Shown here: piece after piece, positions 24,719 to 35,012 of the stretch
Position numbering within the stretch: position 1 is the stretch's first letter
Layout of the letters: each line of letters opens with the position of its first letter
Source: CALAGJ01 sp964293305
GTDB lineage: Bacteria > Bacteroidota > Bacteroidia > Chitinophagales > Chitinophagaceae
Length of the DNA stretch: 64,000 nt
NCBI GenBank assembly: GCA_964293305.1
Contig: CAXYYO010000016.1
Span: 1-64,000 of the forward strand
Direction: 5' to 3'
Made by a program: the position numbers and the translations under genes
The notes under the pieces: model-generated
What the model was told of the DNA's origin: nothing
The model's input: the letters and a program-made list of their open reading frames with translations, nothing else
The model's database searches: none

Positions 24719-25657
24719 TTAACTTTTTGCTTCCAATATTTTTAGTGCTTCCGTTTTATCAAGGTGTAATTGTTTTTTTAGCATTTCTAAACCCTCAAAC
24801 TTTTGCTCGCTGCGCAGCTGTTGTATCACGATTATTTGTAAGATATCATCATAGATGTCTGAATCGAAATCAAAAAGATGTACTTCTATTGCAAATTTCT
24901 TTCCATCTACAGTGGGCCTGTACCCAATATTCATCATACCCTTTTGTAGGGTTGCATGGTTTTCAAATGATACCATTACTGCATATACTCCTTGCTTTGG
25001 GAGTAATTTTTCGATATTTAATATCTGTAAATTTGCTGTAGGGAAGCCGATGGTTCTACCCAGTTGATTTCCTTTAACCACTTTTCCTGAAAAAAAATAG
25101 GGATATCCAAGATAGGTATTTGCCAAAGGAATATTACCCTCCTGCAATGCCTTTCTGATACTTGTACTACTTATGGTTATATCATTTAAAATTTCTTCTG
25201 AAATTTCCTGCACTTCAAACCCCAATTGGGCTCCGTAGGTTTCGAGCATTTTATAATTGCCCATACGATCTTTTCCAAAATGATGATCATAACCAATAAT
25301 TATAGTATGGGGCTTAAATAATTTCCACAAAAAATCATTGATATAGTTATTGGCCAGTTGAGTAGCAAATGAACTTGTAAATGGCACTACCACCACATGA
25401 TCTATACCATGCGATTCTAATAATTGCAATCTTTCTTCAATACTGTTGAGCATAAACCCTGTGGATGCCTGTCCTAGCACTGTTCTAGGATGAGGGTGAA
25501 ATGTGATGAGTACTGTTTCCCCTCCTATTGCTTTTGCCTTATTTTTTAATTGAGCGATGATTTGCTGATGCCCTGTGTGCACACCGTCAAAAGTGCCAAT
25601 AGTAATTACGGCTTTTCCAAAAGTTGGCAAATTGGATGGTAAATAATGGATCTGCAT
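24719..25657 (-). CDS. ribF: Bifunctional riboflavin kinase / FAD synthetase
   Basis: Converts riboflavin to FMN and then FAD. The N-terminal adenylyltransferase half has ITIGTFDGVHTGHQQII and IIIGYDHHFGKDRMGNY, with SSTSIRKALQEG. The C-terminal kinase half has GRTIGFPTANL and LLPKQGVYAVMV. At 312 residues it has normal length. It is the first conserved gene after the island and is transcribed toward it. Confidence 0.95.
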   Translation of the reverse strand: MQIHYLPSNLPTFGKAVITIGTFDGVHTGHQQIIAQLKNKAKAIGGETVLITFHPHPRTVLGQASTGFMLNSIEERLQLLESHGIDHVVVVPFTSSFATQLANNYINDFLWKLFKPHTIIIGYDHHFGKDRMGNYKMLETYGAQLGFEVQEISEEILNDITISSTSIRKALQEGNIPLANTYLGYPYFFSGKVVKGNQLGRTIGFPTANLQILNIEKLLPKQGVYAVMVSFENHATLQKGMMNIGYRPTVDGKKFAIEVHLFDFDSDIYDDILQIIVIQQLRSEQKFEGLEMLKKQLHLDKTEALKILEAKS

Positions 25658-25853
25658 GTATCAGTTATTGATCGCGTTACACTTTTTCAACGCAAAATGT
25701 GGACAAATATAAACTCTAGTGCATTTGAATACTAACTACCTCCTTTCCTATTGTCTTCTAAAATTAAAAAATGCACAGAGTAAACTATTTTATACAAATA
25801 ACGTATACTCATTTGTAAAAATTTTTAATCTAGACAATCCCTAATTTTCTGTA

Positions 25854-26105
25854 ATGTGTAACCTGATTAACATTTCATTTTTAGATGACTATTATGGTTT
25901 TTTTACCCTGATTGCTTTTACCATAATAGGATTTTCAATTGGTATTTTTATAAAGCAATCAATAATTGGAAAGAAACAAAAGCGTATTATTGAGCTAGAG
26001 GATGACCTCCTAAGGAAAGACAGCACCATTCTACATTTGGAAAAAAAAATTGCTGATATAACAAAGGACGCCGGTAAATCTGGTATCATGCAAAAAGTAT
26101 CTTGA
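25854..26105 (+). CDS. Small membrane protein with coiled coil
   Basis: An 83-residue product. A membrane segment at residues 15-35 (FFTLIAFTIIGFSIGIFI) is followed by a basic turn and a heptad-like helix (RIIELEDDLLRKDSTILHLE). No family is recognised. Its start and end are clear, and it stands alone between ribF and a DUF1579 gene. Confidence 0.55.
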   Translation: MCNLINISFLDDYYGFFTLIAFTIIGFSIGIFIKQSIIGKKQKRIIELEDDLLRKDSTILHLEKKIADITKDAGKSGIMQKVS

Positions 26106-26347
26106 TACCTTACGATACAATATTTTTAAAATCATAGGAAAAGATGAATTCGTATTTAAGCTAGGAATATGCTAGTACCTTCACTATGGTAGCCTCAATG
26201 TAATGTTGCAAATTGTACAACTTGGTATTTGGAGATAAGAAAAATAGATAATTTTAATAAATAGATTTAGCTCTATGATTTTCTACAACTAATTTTTCTA
26301 CGGCAAATCAATTACATTTACATATTCGTAAATTAAATATTTTAAGT

Positions 26348-26917
26348 ATGAAACAGGTCAAAAAAATTTTATTCGCTGCTTTCTTTATTTACTTTTCGCA
26401 AGGCATTTCTGCACAAATGACAGAAGCTGAAGGAAAGGCTTTTATGGATTTTATGACACCCGGTAAAATACATGCTATGATGGCCAAATCTGATGGGGAC
26501 TGGAAACAAACCATTACGTTTTGGATGAGTCCCAGTGCGGAACCTATGCAAATGAATTCCACTTGTCATAATGAAATGGTAATGGGTGGTCGTTATCAAC
26601 TCTCTACTTCTGAAGGGGACATGATGGGCATGCCTTTTAAGGGTCAAGGATTAACAGGATATGATAATATTAGAAACATATTTGTTACAACCTGGATTGA
26701 CAATATGGGCACGGGCATCATCTATATGGAAGGAACATGGAATGATGCTACAAAAGCTATAGAATTTTCGGGAAAAATGACTGATGCAATGGCAGGAAAA
26801 GCAATTGATGCACGTCAGGTGTTAACCTTTATGGATGATAATCATCAGAAGTTAGAAATGTTTATCAAGCAGGGTGAGAAAGAATATAAATCAATGGAAA
26901 TTCTAATTTCAAGATAA
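26348..26917 (+). CDS. Secreted DUF1579 family protein
   Basis: A signal peptide (ends GISAQ) is followed by the DUF1579 pattern: GDWKQTITFWMSPSAEP, then GRYQLSTSEG, FKGQGLTGYDN and FVTTWIDNMGTGIIYMEG. The family forms a lipocalin-like barrel; its ligand is unknown. A strong terminator follows. Confidence 0.8.
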   Translation: MKQVKKILFAAFFIYFSQGISAQMTEAEGKAFMDFMTPGKIHAMMAKSDGDWKQTITFWMSPSAEPMQMNSTCHNEMVMGGRYQLSTSEGDMMGMPFKGQGLTGYDNIRNIFVTTWIDNMGTGIIYMEGTWNDATKAIEFSGKMTDAMAGKAIDARQVLTFMDDNHQKLEMFIKQGEKEYKSMEILISR

Positions 26918-26937
26918 TATCATCTTACATATTTTTG

Positions 26938-26976
26938 ACACCGCATTTTAATACAATTAAATGCGGTGTTCTTTTT
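26938..26976 (+). terminator. Rho-independent terminator
   Basis: Stem ACACCGCATTT / AAATGCGGTGT (11 bp) followed by TCTTTTTT. Confidence 0.85.
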
Positions 26977-27007
26977 TAATGTCCCATAGCCTATTTTTAT
27001 CGGCATC

Positions 27008-28732
27008 ATGACAAAGTATTTAGCAACTGCAATTTTTTTTATCTTTTATACATATACACAAGCCCAACAATGGAAAACACCCTTTGAACAATCCGAGGAA
27101 AAAGAAACTACAACTTACTTTGAATGTATTAAATTTTATAAGGCATTGGATGCAGCTTATACGCAAGTTAAAATGACAACTGGCGATACTACTGATGCAG
27201 GTTATCCCCTACATGTTGTTTTATATAATAATCTAGGGAATTTCAATATCAAACATTTGGAAATGCGTAAGCAAATTGTAATATTTATAAATAATGGTAT
27301 TCACCCAGGAGAGCCTGATGGTATAGATGCCAGCATGTTATTGCTAAGAAATATACTTAACAAACAAGTTAAAATTAAGGACAATATAATACTTGCCATT
27401 ATTCCTATATATAATATTGGTGGTGCTTTACAAAGAAATAGTACAACACGTGTAAGCCAAGATGGGCCCTTGTCTTATGGCTTTAGGGGCAATGCCCAAA
27501 ACTTAGATTTAAACAGGGATTTTATAAAAGCTGACAGCAAAAATGCAATGGCTTTTGAAAAAATATTTCAATGGCTTCAGCCAGAGATATTGGTAGATAA
27601 TCATGTGAGTGATGGAGCAGATTATCAACACACATTTACATTACTTACTACACAGCATAATAAACTGCCTGCCCCTACGGGAAATTTTTTACACGAATCA
27701 TTGGAGCCAGCACTTTATAAAAGCATGCAAGAAAAAAAATGGGATATATGTCCTTATGTCAACTTTGAAGATGCCCTGCCTGGTTTAGGTTGGTCTTGTT
27801 TTTATGATGCGCCAAGATATAGTAGTGGATATGCTGCCTTATTTTCAACCATTACATTTGTGCCAGAAACACATATGCTAAAGCCATTTCGGGAAAGAGT
27901 AAAAAGCACTTATGCATTTATGCAGTCCTTACTTGAGGTAGCGGGATTAAACTATCAGACCATTCTTGAAAAAAGAAGGCTATCCGTATCTACGACAAAA
28001 GAAAATATTTTCCGGTATAATTGGATTACAGATAGTAGTCGTAATGATATTATACAATTTAAAGGGTACGACACCGGTACGACAGTAAGCAAGATCACTG
28101 GGCAGCTCAGAATGTTTTATAATCATGATAAACCCTTTACAAAAGATGTAGTTTATTATAATTACATGAAACCAAAACAGGAAATTATTAAGCCTGTTTA
28201 TTTTATCATACCCGCAGGTTGGCATGCTGTTACTAAACGCTTGCAATGGAATGGAGTAAAAATGAAACAATTAAAAAACGACAGCAGTATAGTGTGCAGT
28301 TATTTTGTACTTGATCACTACGATACTTACCGATCTGCTTACGAAAAACATTATAAACATTACAATATACAATACCACACAGAGCAGGATACCATAACTT
28401 TTCACAAAGGCGATTTCCTTTTTTATACAGGTCAGGAATCAGATTTATATATCATGGAAGCATTGATACCAGATACAGATGATAGTTATTTTTCCTGGAA
28501 TTTTTTTGATGCCATTTTACAACCTAAGGAAGGATATAGTAACCATCGATGGGAAGACGTGGGTGGAAATTGGTTGGCACAAAACACTGAGTTAAAAGCA
28601 GCATTGGAAAGAAAAAAACAAACCGATTCCACATTTGCAGCCGATACTGATGCACAGCTGTATTTTGTGTATAAAAATTCTCCTTGGTTCGATCCAAACT
28701 ATTTGAGAATACCTGTTTATTTTAATTATTAA
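27008..28732 (+). CDS. Secreted M14-family zinc carboxypeptidase
   Basis: A signal peptide (ends YTQAQ) is followed by a peptidase M14 domain. The zinc-binding HxxE is in NNGIHPGEPDGIDASML, the substrate-binding Asn-Arg in NLDLNRDFIKADS, and the third ligand region is DNHVSDGADYQHTF. The C-terminal ~250 residues have no recognised domain; a terminal T9SS signature is not evident, so it is probably periplasmic. 574 residues. The next two genes are also secreted and act on peptides or arginine-like groups. Confidence 0.8.
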   Translation: MTKYLATAIFFIFYTYTQAQQWKTPFEQSEEKETTTYFECIKFYKALDAAYTQVKMTTGDTTDAGYPLHVVLYNNLGNFNIKHLEMRKQIVIFINNGIHPGEPDGIDASMLLLRNILNKQVKIKDNIILAIIPIYNIGGALQRNSTTRVSQDGPLSYGFRGNAQNLDLNRDFIKADSKNAMAFEKIFQWLQPEILVDNHVSDGADYQHTFTLLTTQHNKLPAPTGNFLHESLEPALYKSMQEKKWDICPYVNFEDALPGLGWSCFYDAPRYSSGYAALFSTITFVPETHMLKPFRERVKSTYAFMQSLLEVAGLNYQTILEKRRLSVSTTKENIFRYNWITDSSRNDIIQFKGYDTGTTVSKITGQLRMFYNHDKPFTKDVVYYNYMKPKQEIIKPVYFIIPAGWHAVTKRLQWNGVKMKQLKNDSSIVCSYFVLDHYDTYRSAYEKHYKHYNIQYHTEQDTITFHKGDFLFYTGQESDLYIMEALIPDTDDSYFSWNFFDAILQPKEGYSNHRWEDVGGNWLAQNTELKAALERKKQTDSTFAADTDAQLYFVYKNSPWFDPNYLRIPVYFNY

Positions 28733-28793
28733 ATATCTTTTTCAAGTCATTCAATTGATCACCTAAAATGCTGTTTAAATCATATCCAATTAT

Positions 28794-30071
28794 ATGAATA
28801 CTTTAAAATTTTTAACGGTATATATTTTACTCATTCTTCTATCCAATAATGGCCTATGCCAGCAGAGAGCAGCACCGGGCCAATGGCGCCAGTCAGCGGA
28901 ATATGAACCTACTAAATCTGTTTGGATGTTGTACCCACAAATAACACATAAACAAGGTTATAATAATTTTAATGTACAACTTGAAATGATGAGAGCAATT
29001 ATACCATCAGCTACTATCAACTATATTGTACAGAATGATAAAATAGAAGCAATTGTAAGAGCAGCAATACCCTCAGATTGGATTACCAACCAACAGATAA
29101 AATTTTTTCATTTTCCATATCAGGAATTTTGGGCAAGAGATTTTGGGCCTGTATTCATCACCAATGAAAAAGGTGAAAAAGGAATGGCTGATTTCATGTT
29201 TAATATTTGGGGATATGCTGACACAAGTGATGTAGCTGCCATCTTAGATGAAAAATTGGATGAGCGCATTGCTTTCAATTTAAAACTGCCGGTATTGTCA
29301 TCTCACCTGGTATCGGAAGGGGGCAACAGAGAAATAAACAAGCAAGGTGTTTTAATGGTGGTAGAAACTGTAGAAAGACAACGCAATCCCCAATTAAGTT
29401 TTTCTCAAATGGAATTTGAATATAAAAGACTATTGGGAGCAAAAAAAATTATATGGTTTAAGCAGGGTGTAAGAGATGATGATATTAGTACACAACCGCC
29501 TGTAAGTGGACCCAATGGGAAAAAATATTACACCATGCTTACCACAAATGGTCATGTAGATGAATTTGCCAGATTTGTAAATGACAGTACAATCTTACTT
29601 GCATCAGTCTCCATAAAGGATAGAACAAATGAAATTGAACAATTAACCGGTGAAAGAATGGATATCAATTATGAAATCCTTCAAAAAGCTTCAGATATAA
29701 ATGGACATCCTTTTCATATTATTAGAATGCCAATGCCTTACTTACATACAACCACACTTTCCCCAGCTGACAGTGTTTACAAACAAATAGAATCTTTACA
29801 AATATTTAATAATAATAATTTCCCTTCGGGTAATGATATAGACTGTGTAGCAGCTGCAAGTTATTTAAATTTTGTAATTATTAATGACCGTGTATTAGTA
29901 GCAAAATATTGGCAAAAAGGGTTATCAAAAAAGATTAAAAAAAGAGACGAGGAAGCTGTCAGAATTTTACAGACAGCCTTTCCCGAAAAAAGTATAATTC
30001 CTATCAACACACTTGCCGTAAATTATGGTGGTGGCGGCATGCATTGCATTTCTATGAACGAGCCATTTTAG
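28794..30071 (+). CDS. Secreted agmatine deiminase / peptidylarginine deiminase family protein
   Basis: PF04371 family, which hydrolyses guanidino groups to ureido groups with release of ammonia. Visible: FWARDFGPVFI (substrate binding), SEGGNREIN, TNGHVDEFARFV (catalytic His/Asp) and the C-terminal catalytic Cys in NYGGGGMHCISM. Unlike cytoplasmic AguA, it starts with a clear signal peptide (YILLILLSNNGLCQQ), so the substrate is outside the cytoplasm. It lies 61 bases after an M14 carboxypeptidase on the same strand. Confidence 0.85.
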   Translation: MNTLKFLTVYILLILLSNNGLCQQRAAPGQWRQSAEYEPTKSVWMLYPQITHKQGYNNFNVQLEMMRAIIPSATINYIVQNDKIEAIVRAAIPSDWITNQQIKFFHFPYQEFWARDFGPVFITNEKGEKGMADFMFNIWGYADTSDVAAILDEKLDERIAFNLKLPVLSSHLVSEGGNREINKQGVLMVVETVERQRNPQLSFSQMEFEYKRLLGAKKIIWFKQGVRDDDISTQPPVSGPNGKKYYTMLTTNGHVDEFARFVNDSTILLASVSIKDRTNEIEQLTGERMDINYEILQKASDINGHPFHIIRMPMPYLHTTTLSPADSVYKQIESLQIFNNNNFPSGNDIDCVAAASYLNFVIINDRVLVAKYWQKGLSKKIKKRDEEAVRILQTAFPEKSIIPINTLAVNYGGGGMHCISMNEPF

Positions 30072-30126
30072 ATAAAAAATAAAGCCATTGAATAAAGCAA
30101 TGTCACAATAAATTTAGCATATACTT

Positions 30127-32784
30127 TTATTCTTTTATAAATCTCATGTACTCCATTTTTCCATCAGGCATTGAAACAGCAATCATATAAAATCCTCTTG
30201 CTAATGTTTGGACATTGATATTGTTGATACCTTGCAGCAGTACTCCGCTCCTAACCTTTACTCCAGATGCAGAAACAATACTGTAAAAAGAACTGCCAAC
30301 TGCACTTACATTAACTTTCATAATCGTCTGTACCGGATTTGGCGTAATGCTTATAGATGCTGCATTTGCAATGTTGATATTTCTAGTAGCAGTATAGCTA
30401 TCAGCCTCATCTGTGGCCACTTGTTTTATCCGATAATAATTGATTCCAGTTAGTGGTGTTTTGTCTAAATAGTTCCAAGTATTACCTCTGCTGTACACTT
30501 TGCCAATTGATATAAAATTATTGCCATCAGTACTACGCTCTATATCAAAAAATTGGAAATTACTTTTTATATCACCACTCCATTCCAAAGAAACATTTTT
30601 ATCACTTTTTGACACAGTAAAAGTACTGATATACAAAGGCAGTATCTCTGATGAAGTAGCCTGTACCAATTGAATATCATCAATATAAAATCCTTCCGCT
30701 GTTACTCCCTGATCACTTGTCATTCTAAATCTGAATGAAAGATTGGAACTGTTCTTGTAATCAGATAAATCAACCCATTCTCTTACCCACCCGGGTTTAC
30801 CACCTGTAAAGGAGGGCAAAGCCTCCAGATTACCAAAATCTTCTGTTACAGTATTTTTTCCACACACTATTGCAAAAGGTCCTGCGGTGCCATTTTCAGA
30901 TACTTCAATCGTCATTTTATCATAACCATTTTCAGCAAAATATCTTGTATAAAAAGAAAGATAAGCATTGGTCGTTATTGTACTAAGATCAAATGTTTTT
31001 ATGCATTGCGCCACATTTATTATATTGTCTTTATAGTTTACCCTATTTGCATCATGCATTGATTGTGAGCCATTATATGATTTTGCACTAGTGAAAAACC
31101 ATTCCTTATTTGTGGCCCAATTGGTTTCAAAATTTCCTTCCATATCATCTTCAAAAATGGTGTTCCCTTTATATACTCTAGTTATTGTATCGTAATAATG
31201 AATACCATCCGTTTCACAATCCCAAACATATCGAATAATAGCACCATCTGGCAACACAGTGGGAATTTTAACCTGCATGGTTACTTTTTCTTCCTGAAGA
31301 AAATTAGTAGCCATAATTGTTTTTGTAGTTTCTACCTCAAATATATTTTGGAGTGGCAGGAGTGACACTTCAACTTCTTTGCCATTAATACCTGTTTGAG
31401 TTATTTGCATACTGCATACTGCATTATCGCTCTCAATAATAGATGGTGTTTCATCTCTGATTATAACTTGGCTACCTACCAAATAAGCCAGTTGAAAATG
31501 ATGCCACAATTGTTCTTGTGCCAAAGGAATAATACGGTTTTTTAATGGCCAGAATCCATCTTCACTGGTACCAGTTTCAGATACAAATGAAAATATTTTT
31601 TCACGTATATCCAAATCACCTGCGGTGTACCAGTCCGTGGACACCCCATTTACTTCATACCCTAGAGTTTCCGGAGTAGTACCTGCGGCAAAAAAATTGT
31701 ATCTGGGTAGTAAGTATTTTGTATATCCATAAAATGCTGCTTCATCAGCTGGTTGTGGGGTATGGTTAATGGGTACTCCATAAGGATAAATAAACACATT
31801 GCTAAAAGTATGGTTGTCGATATGAATATCGAATTTCCTACTATTTACATAATTGCGAATTACCTGTGTTTCCGGCTCAGAAAAGGCAGATGGGCCTCTA
31901 TAGGTTTCTGATGTTTTAATTGGTGATGAACCAACATCATCATAACCCCAGTCTACAGCGTAGTTCCTGTTAAGATCTACTCCAATGGGCTCTTTGTTTC
32001 CATAAGTGGAATTTCTATTTTTCCGATGAAACCCGCCTCCATCAGGAGCTATACTTCTATTGTACTCATACCCATCAGGATTCATACAAGGCAAATAATA
32101 CAATTCTCTGTTATCTATTATTTCCTTACAAAATGCATCAGTATCATAGTGTTGTAGGATGTACTGCATAAAAAAAATCAGGTGCATCATTCCCATTGGT
32201 TCACGTGCATGTTGAAGAGCATGTTCAAATACCTCGGGTTCATCCTCATCAATCTGGGGATTGTCTGATATTTTTACTACTACAAGTGGTCGATTTTCAA
32301 AAGAATAACCAATAGTATCCAACGCTATCAATGTTGGGTACTTAACTTTCATGTCATTTATTTTGGTAAATATCTCTGAAAGCGTGTAGTAGCCACCCAT
32401 ACTACCTTCTGTAAAGCCATCAGGTACATCGATCAAACTCTTAATAGTAGTACAGCTACTTCCATCATTCGGGTTCTTGCTGGCAGTTGAAGCCGCATAA
32501 AAATTTTCGTTTTCATTGCGTAGCTTGAAGGAAGTAGTTTCATCTGGTGTAACGATAGAAAAGAAATAATGCTGCTCACGCAGAATGTTTAAATCACTGC
32601 TACTAAGTACTGTAATATATCTGCCAGATTTGGCATCATACACTCCATGGTCAAATGAAAGACCTGCCGCTTGAAGTTTTTTAATATCTGATTGGGGAAT
32701 GGCAATAGACACTTTACTATATAACTCCTGTGCATGAATATACAGGGTACAAAGCGTAACTACAATCGTTAATAATTGTTTCAT
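30127..32784 (-). CDS. T9SS-secreted M14 carboxypeptidase (multi-domain)
   Basis: Signal peptide (ends YIHAQ), then an M14 domain: zinc motif EHALQHAREPMGMMHL, VDLNRNYAVDWGY, third His in DIHIDNHTFSNVF, catalytic Glu in FSFVSETGTSEDG. A beta-sandwich region with an immune-inhibitor or MAM-like look (FEDDMEGNFETNWATN through EGFYIDDIQLVQ) comes next, then a fibronectin-like stretch (VSLEWSGDIKSNFQFFDIER). The end is a type A T9SS sorting domain (ISITPNPVQTIMKV to YMRFIKE). At 885 residues it is predicted to act at the cell surface or outside the cell. Confidence 0.88.
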   Translation of the reverse strand: MKQLLTIVVTLCTLYIHAQELYSKVSIAIPQSDIKKLQAAGLSFDHGVYDAKSGRYITVLSSSDLNILREQHYFFSIVTPDETTSFKLRNENENFYAASTASKNPNDGSSCTTIKSLIDVPDGFTEGSMGGYYTLSEIFTKINDMKVKYPTLIALDTIGYSFENRPLVVVKISDNPQIDEDEPEVFEHALQHAREPMGMMHLIFFMQYILQHYDTDAFCKEIIDNRELYYLPCMNPDGYEYNRSIAPDGGGFHRKNRNSTYGNKEPIGVDLNRNYAVDWGYDDVGSSPIKTSETYRGPSAFSEPETQVIRNYVNSRKFDIHIDNHTFSNVFIYPYGVPINHTPQPADEAAFYGYTKYLLPRYNFFAAGTTPETLGYEVNGVSTDWYTAGDLDIREKIFSFVSETGTSEDGFWPLKNRIIPLAQEQLWHHFQLAYLVGSQVIIRDETPSIIESDNAVCSMQITQTGINGKEVEVSLLPLQNIFEVETTKTIMATNFLQEEKVTMQVKIPTVLPDGAIIRYVWDCETDGIHYYDTITRVYKGNTIFEDDMEGNFETNWATNKEWFFTSAKSYNGSQSMHDANRVNYKDNIINVAQCIKTFDLSTITTNAYLSFYTRYFAENGYDKMTIEVSENGTAGPFAIVCGKNTVTEDFGNLEALPSFTGGKPGWVREWVDLSDYKNSSNLSFRFRMTSDQGVTAEGFYIDDIQLVQATSSEILPLYISTFTVSKSDKNVSLEWSGDIKSNFQFFDIERSTDGNNFISIGKVYSRGNTWNYLDKTPLTGINYYRIKQVATDEADSYTATRNINIANAASISITPNPVQTIMKVNVSAVGSSFYSIVSASGVKVRSGVLLQGINNINVQTLARGFYMIAVSMPDGKMEYMRFIKE

Positions 32785-32922
32785 GATGCAAAAATTGAGG
32801 GTAAAAATATGTATAAGAAAATGGTAATGAAAAAAATAGTTGTAAAACTTCCTAAGCGTAGTAAATGAAATGAGGGGAATGACTCAATAGAAAAATATCA
32901 AAAAAGGGAGATAGTTAATCTT

Positions 32923-33309
32923 TCAATTGAATTTCATGGGAGCAATTAAATCAAAGGGAGGAATTTTTACCTCAAATTCTGATTTATCTCTAAGGTTTTC
33001 CATAATGTAGTATCCACTCATACGACCTAATTCACTCCGCAAGCTACAACCACTTACATATTGAAATTGCTGCCCAGATTGAAGTACGGGTTGTACACCC
33101 ACAACGCCATCACCTTCCACCTCTTTGTCTTCACTACAACTATCAAAAATAAACCACTTACGGCTTAATAGTTTGATAGTAAAATCGTTTTTATTTTCGA
33201 TTGTAATACGGTAGGCAAATGTAAATTCATTAGCGGCGGGGTCGCTGTACTCAGCTTGGTAGAAAGTTTCCACACTGATGGATACACCTTCTGAAATTTT
33301 AGAAACCAT
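32923..33309 (-). CDS. apaG: ApaG domain protein
   Basis: A small fibronectin-type-III-like protein: AYRITIENKNDFTIKLLSRK, then WFIFDSCSEDKEVEGDGVVG, QFQYVSGCSLRSELGRMSG and a final FDLIAPMKFN. It matches ApaG closely (128 residues). In enterobacteria apaG is linked with divalent metal efflux and diadenosine tetraphosphate metabolism; its role in Bacteroidota is not settled. Confidence 0.9.
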   Translation of the reverse strand: MVSKISEGVSISVETFYQAEYSDPAANEFTFAYRITIENKNDFTIKLLSRKWFIFDSCSEDKEVEGDGVVGVQPVLQSGQQFQYVSGCSLRSELGRMSGYYIMENLRDKSEFEVKIPPFDLIAPMKFN

Positions 33310-33543
33310 TGCTTTTGAAGTATATATATTAACAAAAGAAAGGGTATTTTGTTAGCGGACAAAAAATCTAAATCCTTTTATCTTTTATTTTCTGAAATAG
33401 ACAAACAAACCTATTTTACTAAAACATAAAAAATTATGCCAAAAACGCTCAATAGTGATTAATCACTATTCAAGTAGGTATATAGCAAAAAATAAAAAAA
33501 AGTTTTTACTTTAGCTCATTCCTTGAACTGCAAAATTTATTGT

Positions 33544-34371
33544 ATGCTTGAAGTAAAACAAATGAAATTGACCTCACACGAATATTTTTTTTCCTGCTGG
33601 GAAAATTATAGAACCGCTGTAAAAGAAGACCTTCGAACAGTAATTGATTTTTTTCAACCTTATTATAAAATTTTGCCAAAATTGGCATTAGGCGAATATG
33701 GTTGGTATATTTTTGATAATAATTTTCCAAACCCAAAAATTAAGGTTGCTGGGGGCTTGATTGACAAATTAACACCACACTCAAATGAACAATTTTTATC
33801 ATTAGATTATAAGGAATATTTTGGAATGATACATCCAGATGATGTAAATTATGCTTTTTCTTTTTTAGGAAAATCATTCAAAATGTTATTCTCTGCTTCA
33901 GATGAACAAAGACTAGAAATAAATGCTCATATCTATTTTAGAATGAGGAATAATAAAAATGAATACAGGTGGGTGGCCATACAGTACCCAGCCATGTATT
34001 TTGATGAAAAAAATCATTTTATGTATGGATTATGCCTCATCAGCGATGTGCATCATTTGATGACTGTAGATGCAAAACCTATGATGACAATCATAAAAAA
34101 CAATCTTAGGGCACAGCAAATATTTACCTGTTATACCACAGAGAATGCTGATTTTACAGAAGATGATGGTGTTCTTGTAAGCAAACGTGAACAGGATGTT
34201 ATAGCCTTGATGACTCAGGGTAAAGCCAGTAAAGAAATTGGTGACTTATTGGGCATTTCAAAAAATACAGTAGACAATCACAGGCAAAAATTGCTAAAGA
34301 AATTTAATGTAGCATCTTCCGCAGAATTAGTTATGAAAGTACACCTTTTCAAACGTGGATATTCAGCTTAG
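33544..34371 (+). CDS. LuxR-type regulator with a PAS-like sensor domain
   Basis: The C-terminal ~65 residues form a LuxR helix-turn-helix: LVSKREQDVIALMTQGKASK, then EIGDLLGISKNTVDNHRQKL. The N-terminal 200 residues resemble the PAS/PAC-type sensor fold of similar Bacteroidota regulators, with DYKEYFGMIHPDDVNYAFSF and NEYRWVAIQYPAMYF. The start is the ATG at 33544 or at 33562 (MKLTSHEYFF). It is convergent with ubiX, with only 9 bases between. Confidence 0.85.
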   Translation: MLEVKQMKLTSHEYFFSCWENYRTAVKEDLRTVIDFFQPYYKILPKLALGEYGWYIFDNNFPNPKIKVAGGLIDKLTPHSNEQFLSLDYKEYFGMIHPDDVNYAFSFLGKSFKMLFSASDEQRLEINAHIYFRMRNNKNEYRWVAIQYPAMYFDEKNHFMYGLCLISDVHHLMTVDAKPMMTIIKNNLRAQQIFTCYTTENADFTEDDGVLVSKREQDVIALMTQGKASKEIGDLLGISKNTVDNHRQKLLKKFNVASSAELVMKVHLFKRGYSA

Positions 34372-34380
34372 TTGAAATTT

Positions 34381-34947
34381 TCAATTTTCTTCGCCCCAAC
34401 TTTTTGAGTCTGTATCAATGCCCGCCAAGTTTAAAGTTCTGTTGATTACAGTCATTACAACTTCCTCTATAGATGATGGTTTATGATAAAACGATGGCGT
34501 GGCAGGGCAAATAATACCTCCTGCAAGTGTGATGGTCTCCATATTTCTTATATGAACTAAATTGTATGGGGTTTCTCTTACCATAAGAATTAATTTTCTT
34601 CTTTCTTTCATTACCACATCTGCAGCACGTGTTACTAGATCATCACTTATTCCATTTGCAATTCTGGCCAATGTACCCATACTACATGGGGCCACAATCA
34701 TAATATTATAGTTTGCAGATCCAGAAGCAAATGGGGCATTAATATCGAATTTATCGTAAAAACAAACAGGCAAATTTTTATAAGAATCATCCCCAATTTC
34801 CGTATGCCATACTTCTTTGGCATTATTACTCATTACAACTGCAAGTTGATGCCACTGTGATTGATATTTTACTAAAGACTCTATCAACAATTTAGCATAA
34901 ATAGAACCACTTGCCCCGGTTATTGCCACAACGATTTTATGACTCAT
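34381..34947 (-). CDS. ubiX: UbiX family flavin prenyltransferase
   Basis: Makes prenylated FMN, the cofactor of UbiD decarboxylases. The N-terminal flavin site is VVAITGASGSIYAKLLIESL; MIVAPCSMGTLARIANGISD and KLILMVRETPYNLVHIRNM follow, then IICPATPSFYHKP. At 188 residues it is of normal length. No ubiD lies in the window. Confidence 0.93.
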   Translation of the reverse strand: MSHKIVVAITGASGSIYAKLLIESLVKYQSQWHQLAVVMSNNAKEVWHTEIGDDSYKNLPVCFYDKFDINAPFASGSANYNIMIVAPCSMGTLARIANGISDDLVTRAADVVMKERRKLILMVRETPYNLVHIRNMETITLAGGIICPATPSFYHKPSSIEEVVMTVINRTLNLAGIDTDSKSWGEEN

Positions 34948-35012
34948 TAAAAATTTTATTTCATATTAAATACAAATATTTATGGATAGAGTTCGGTATT
35001 TATAATATCCTT

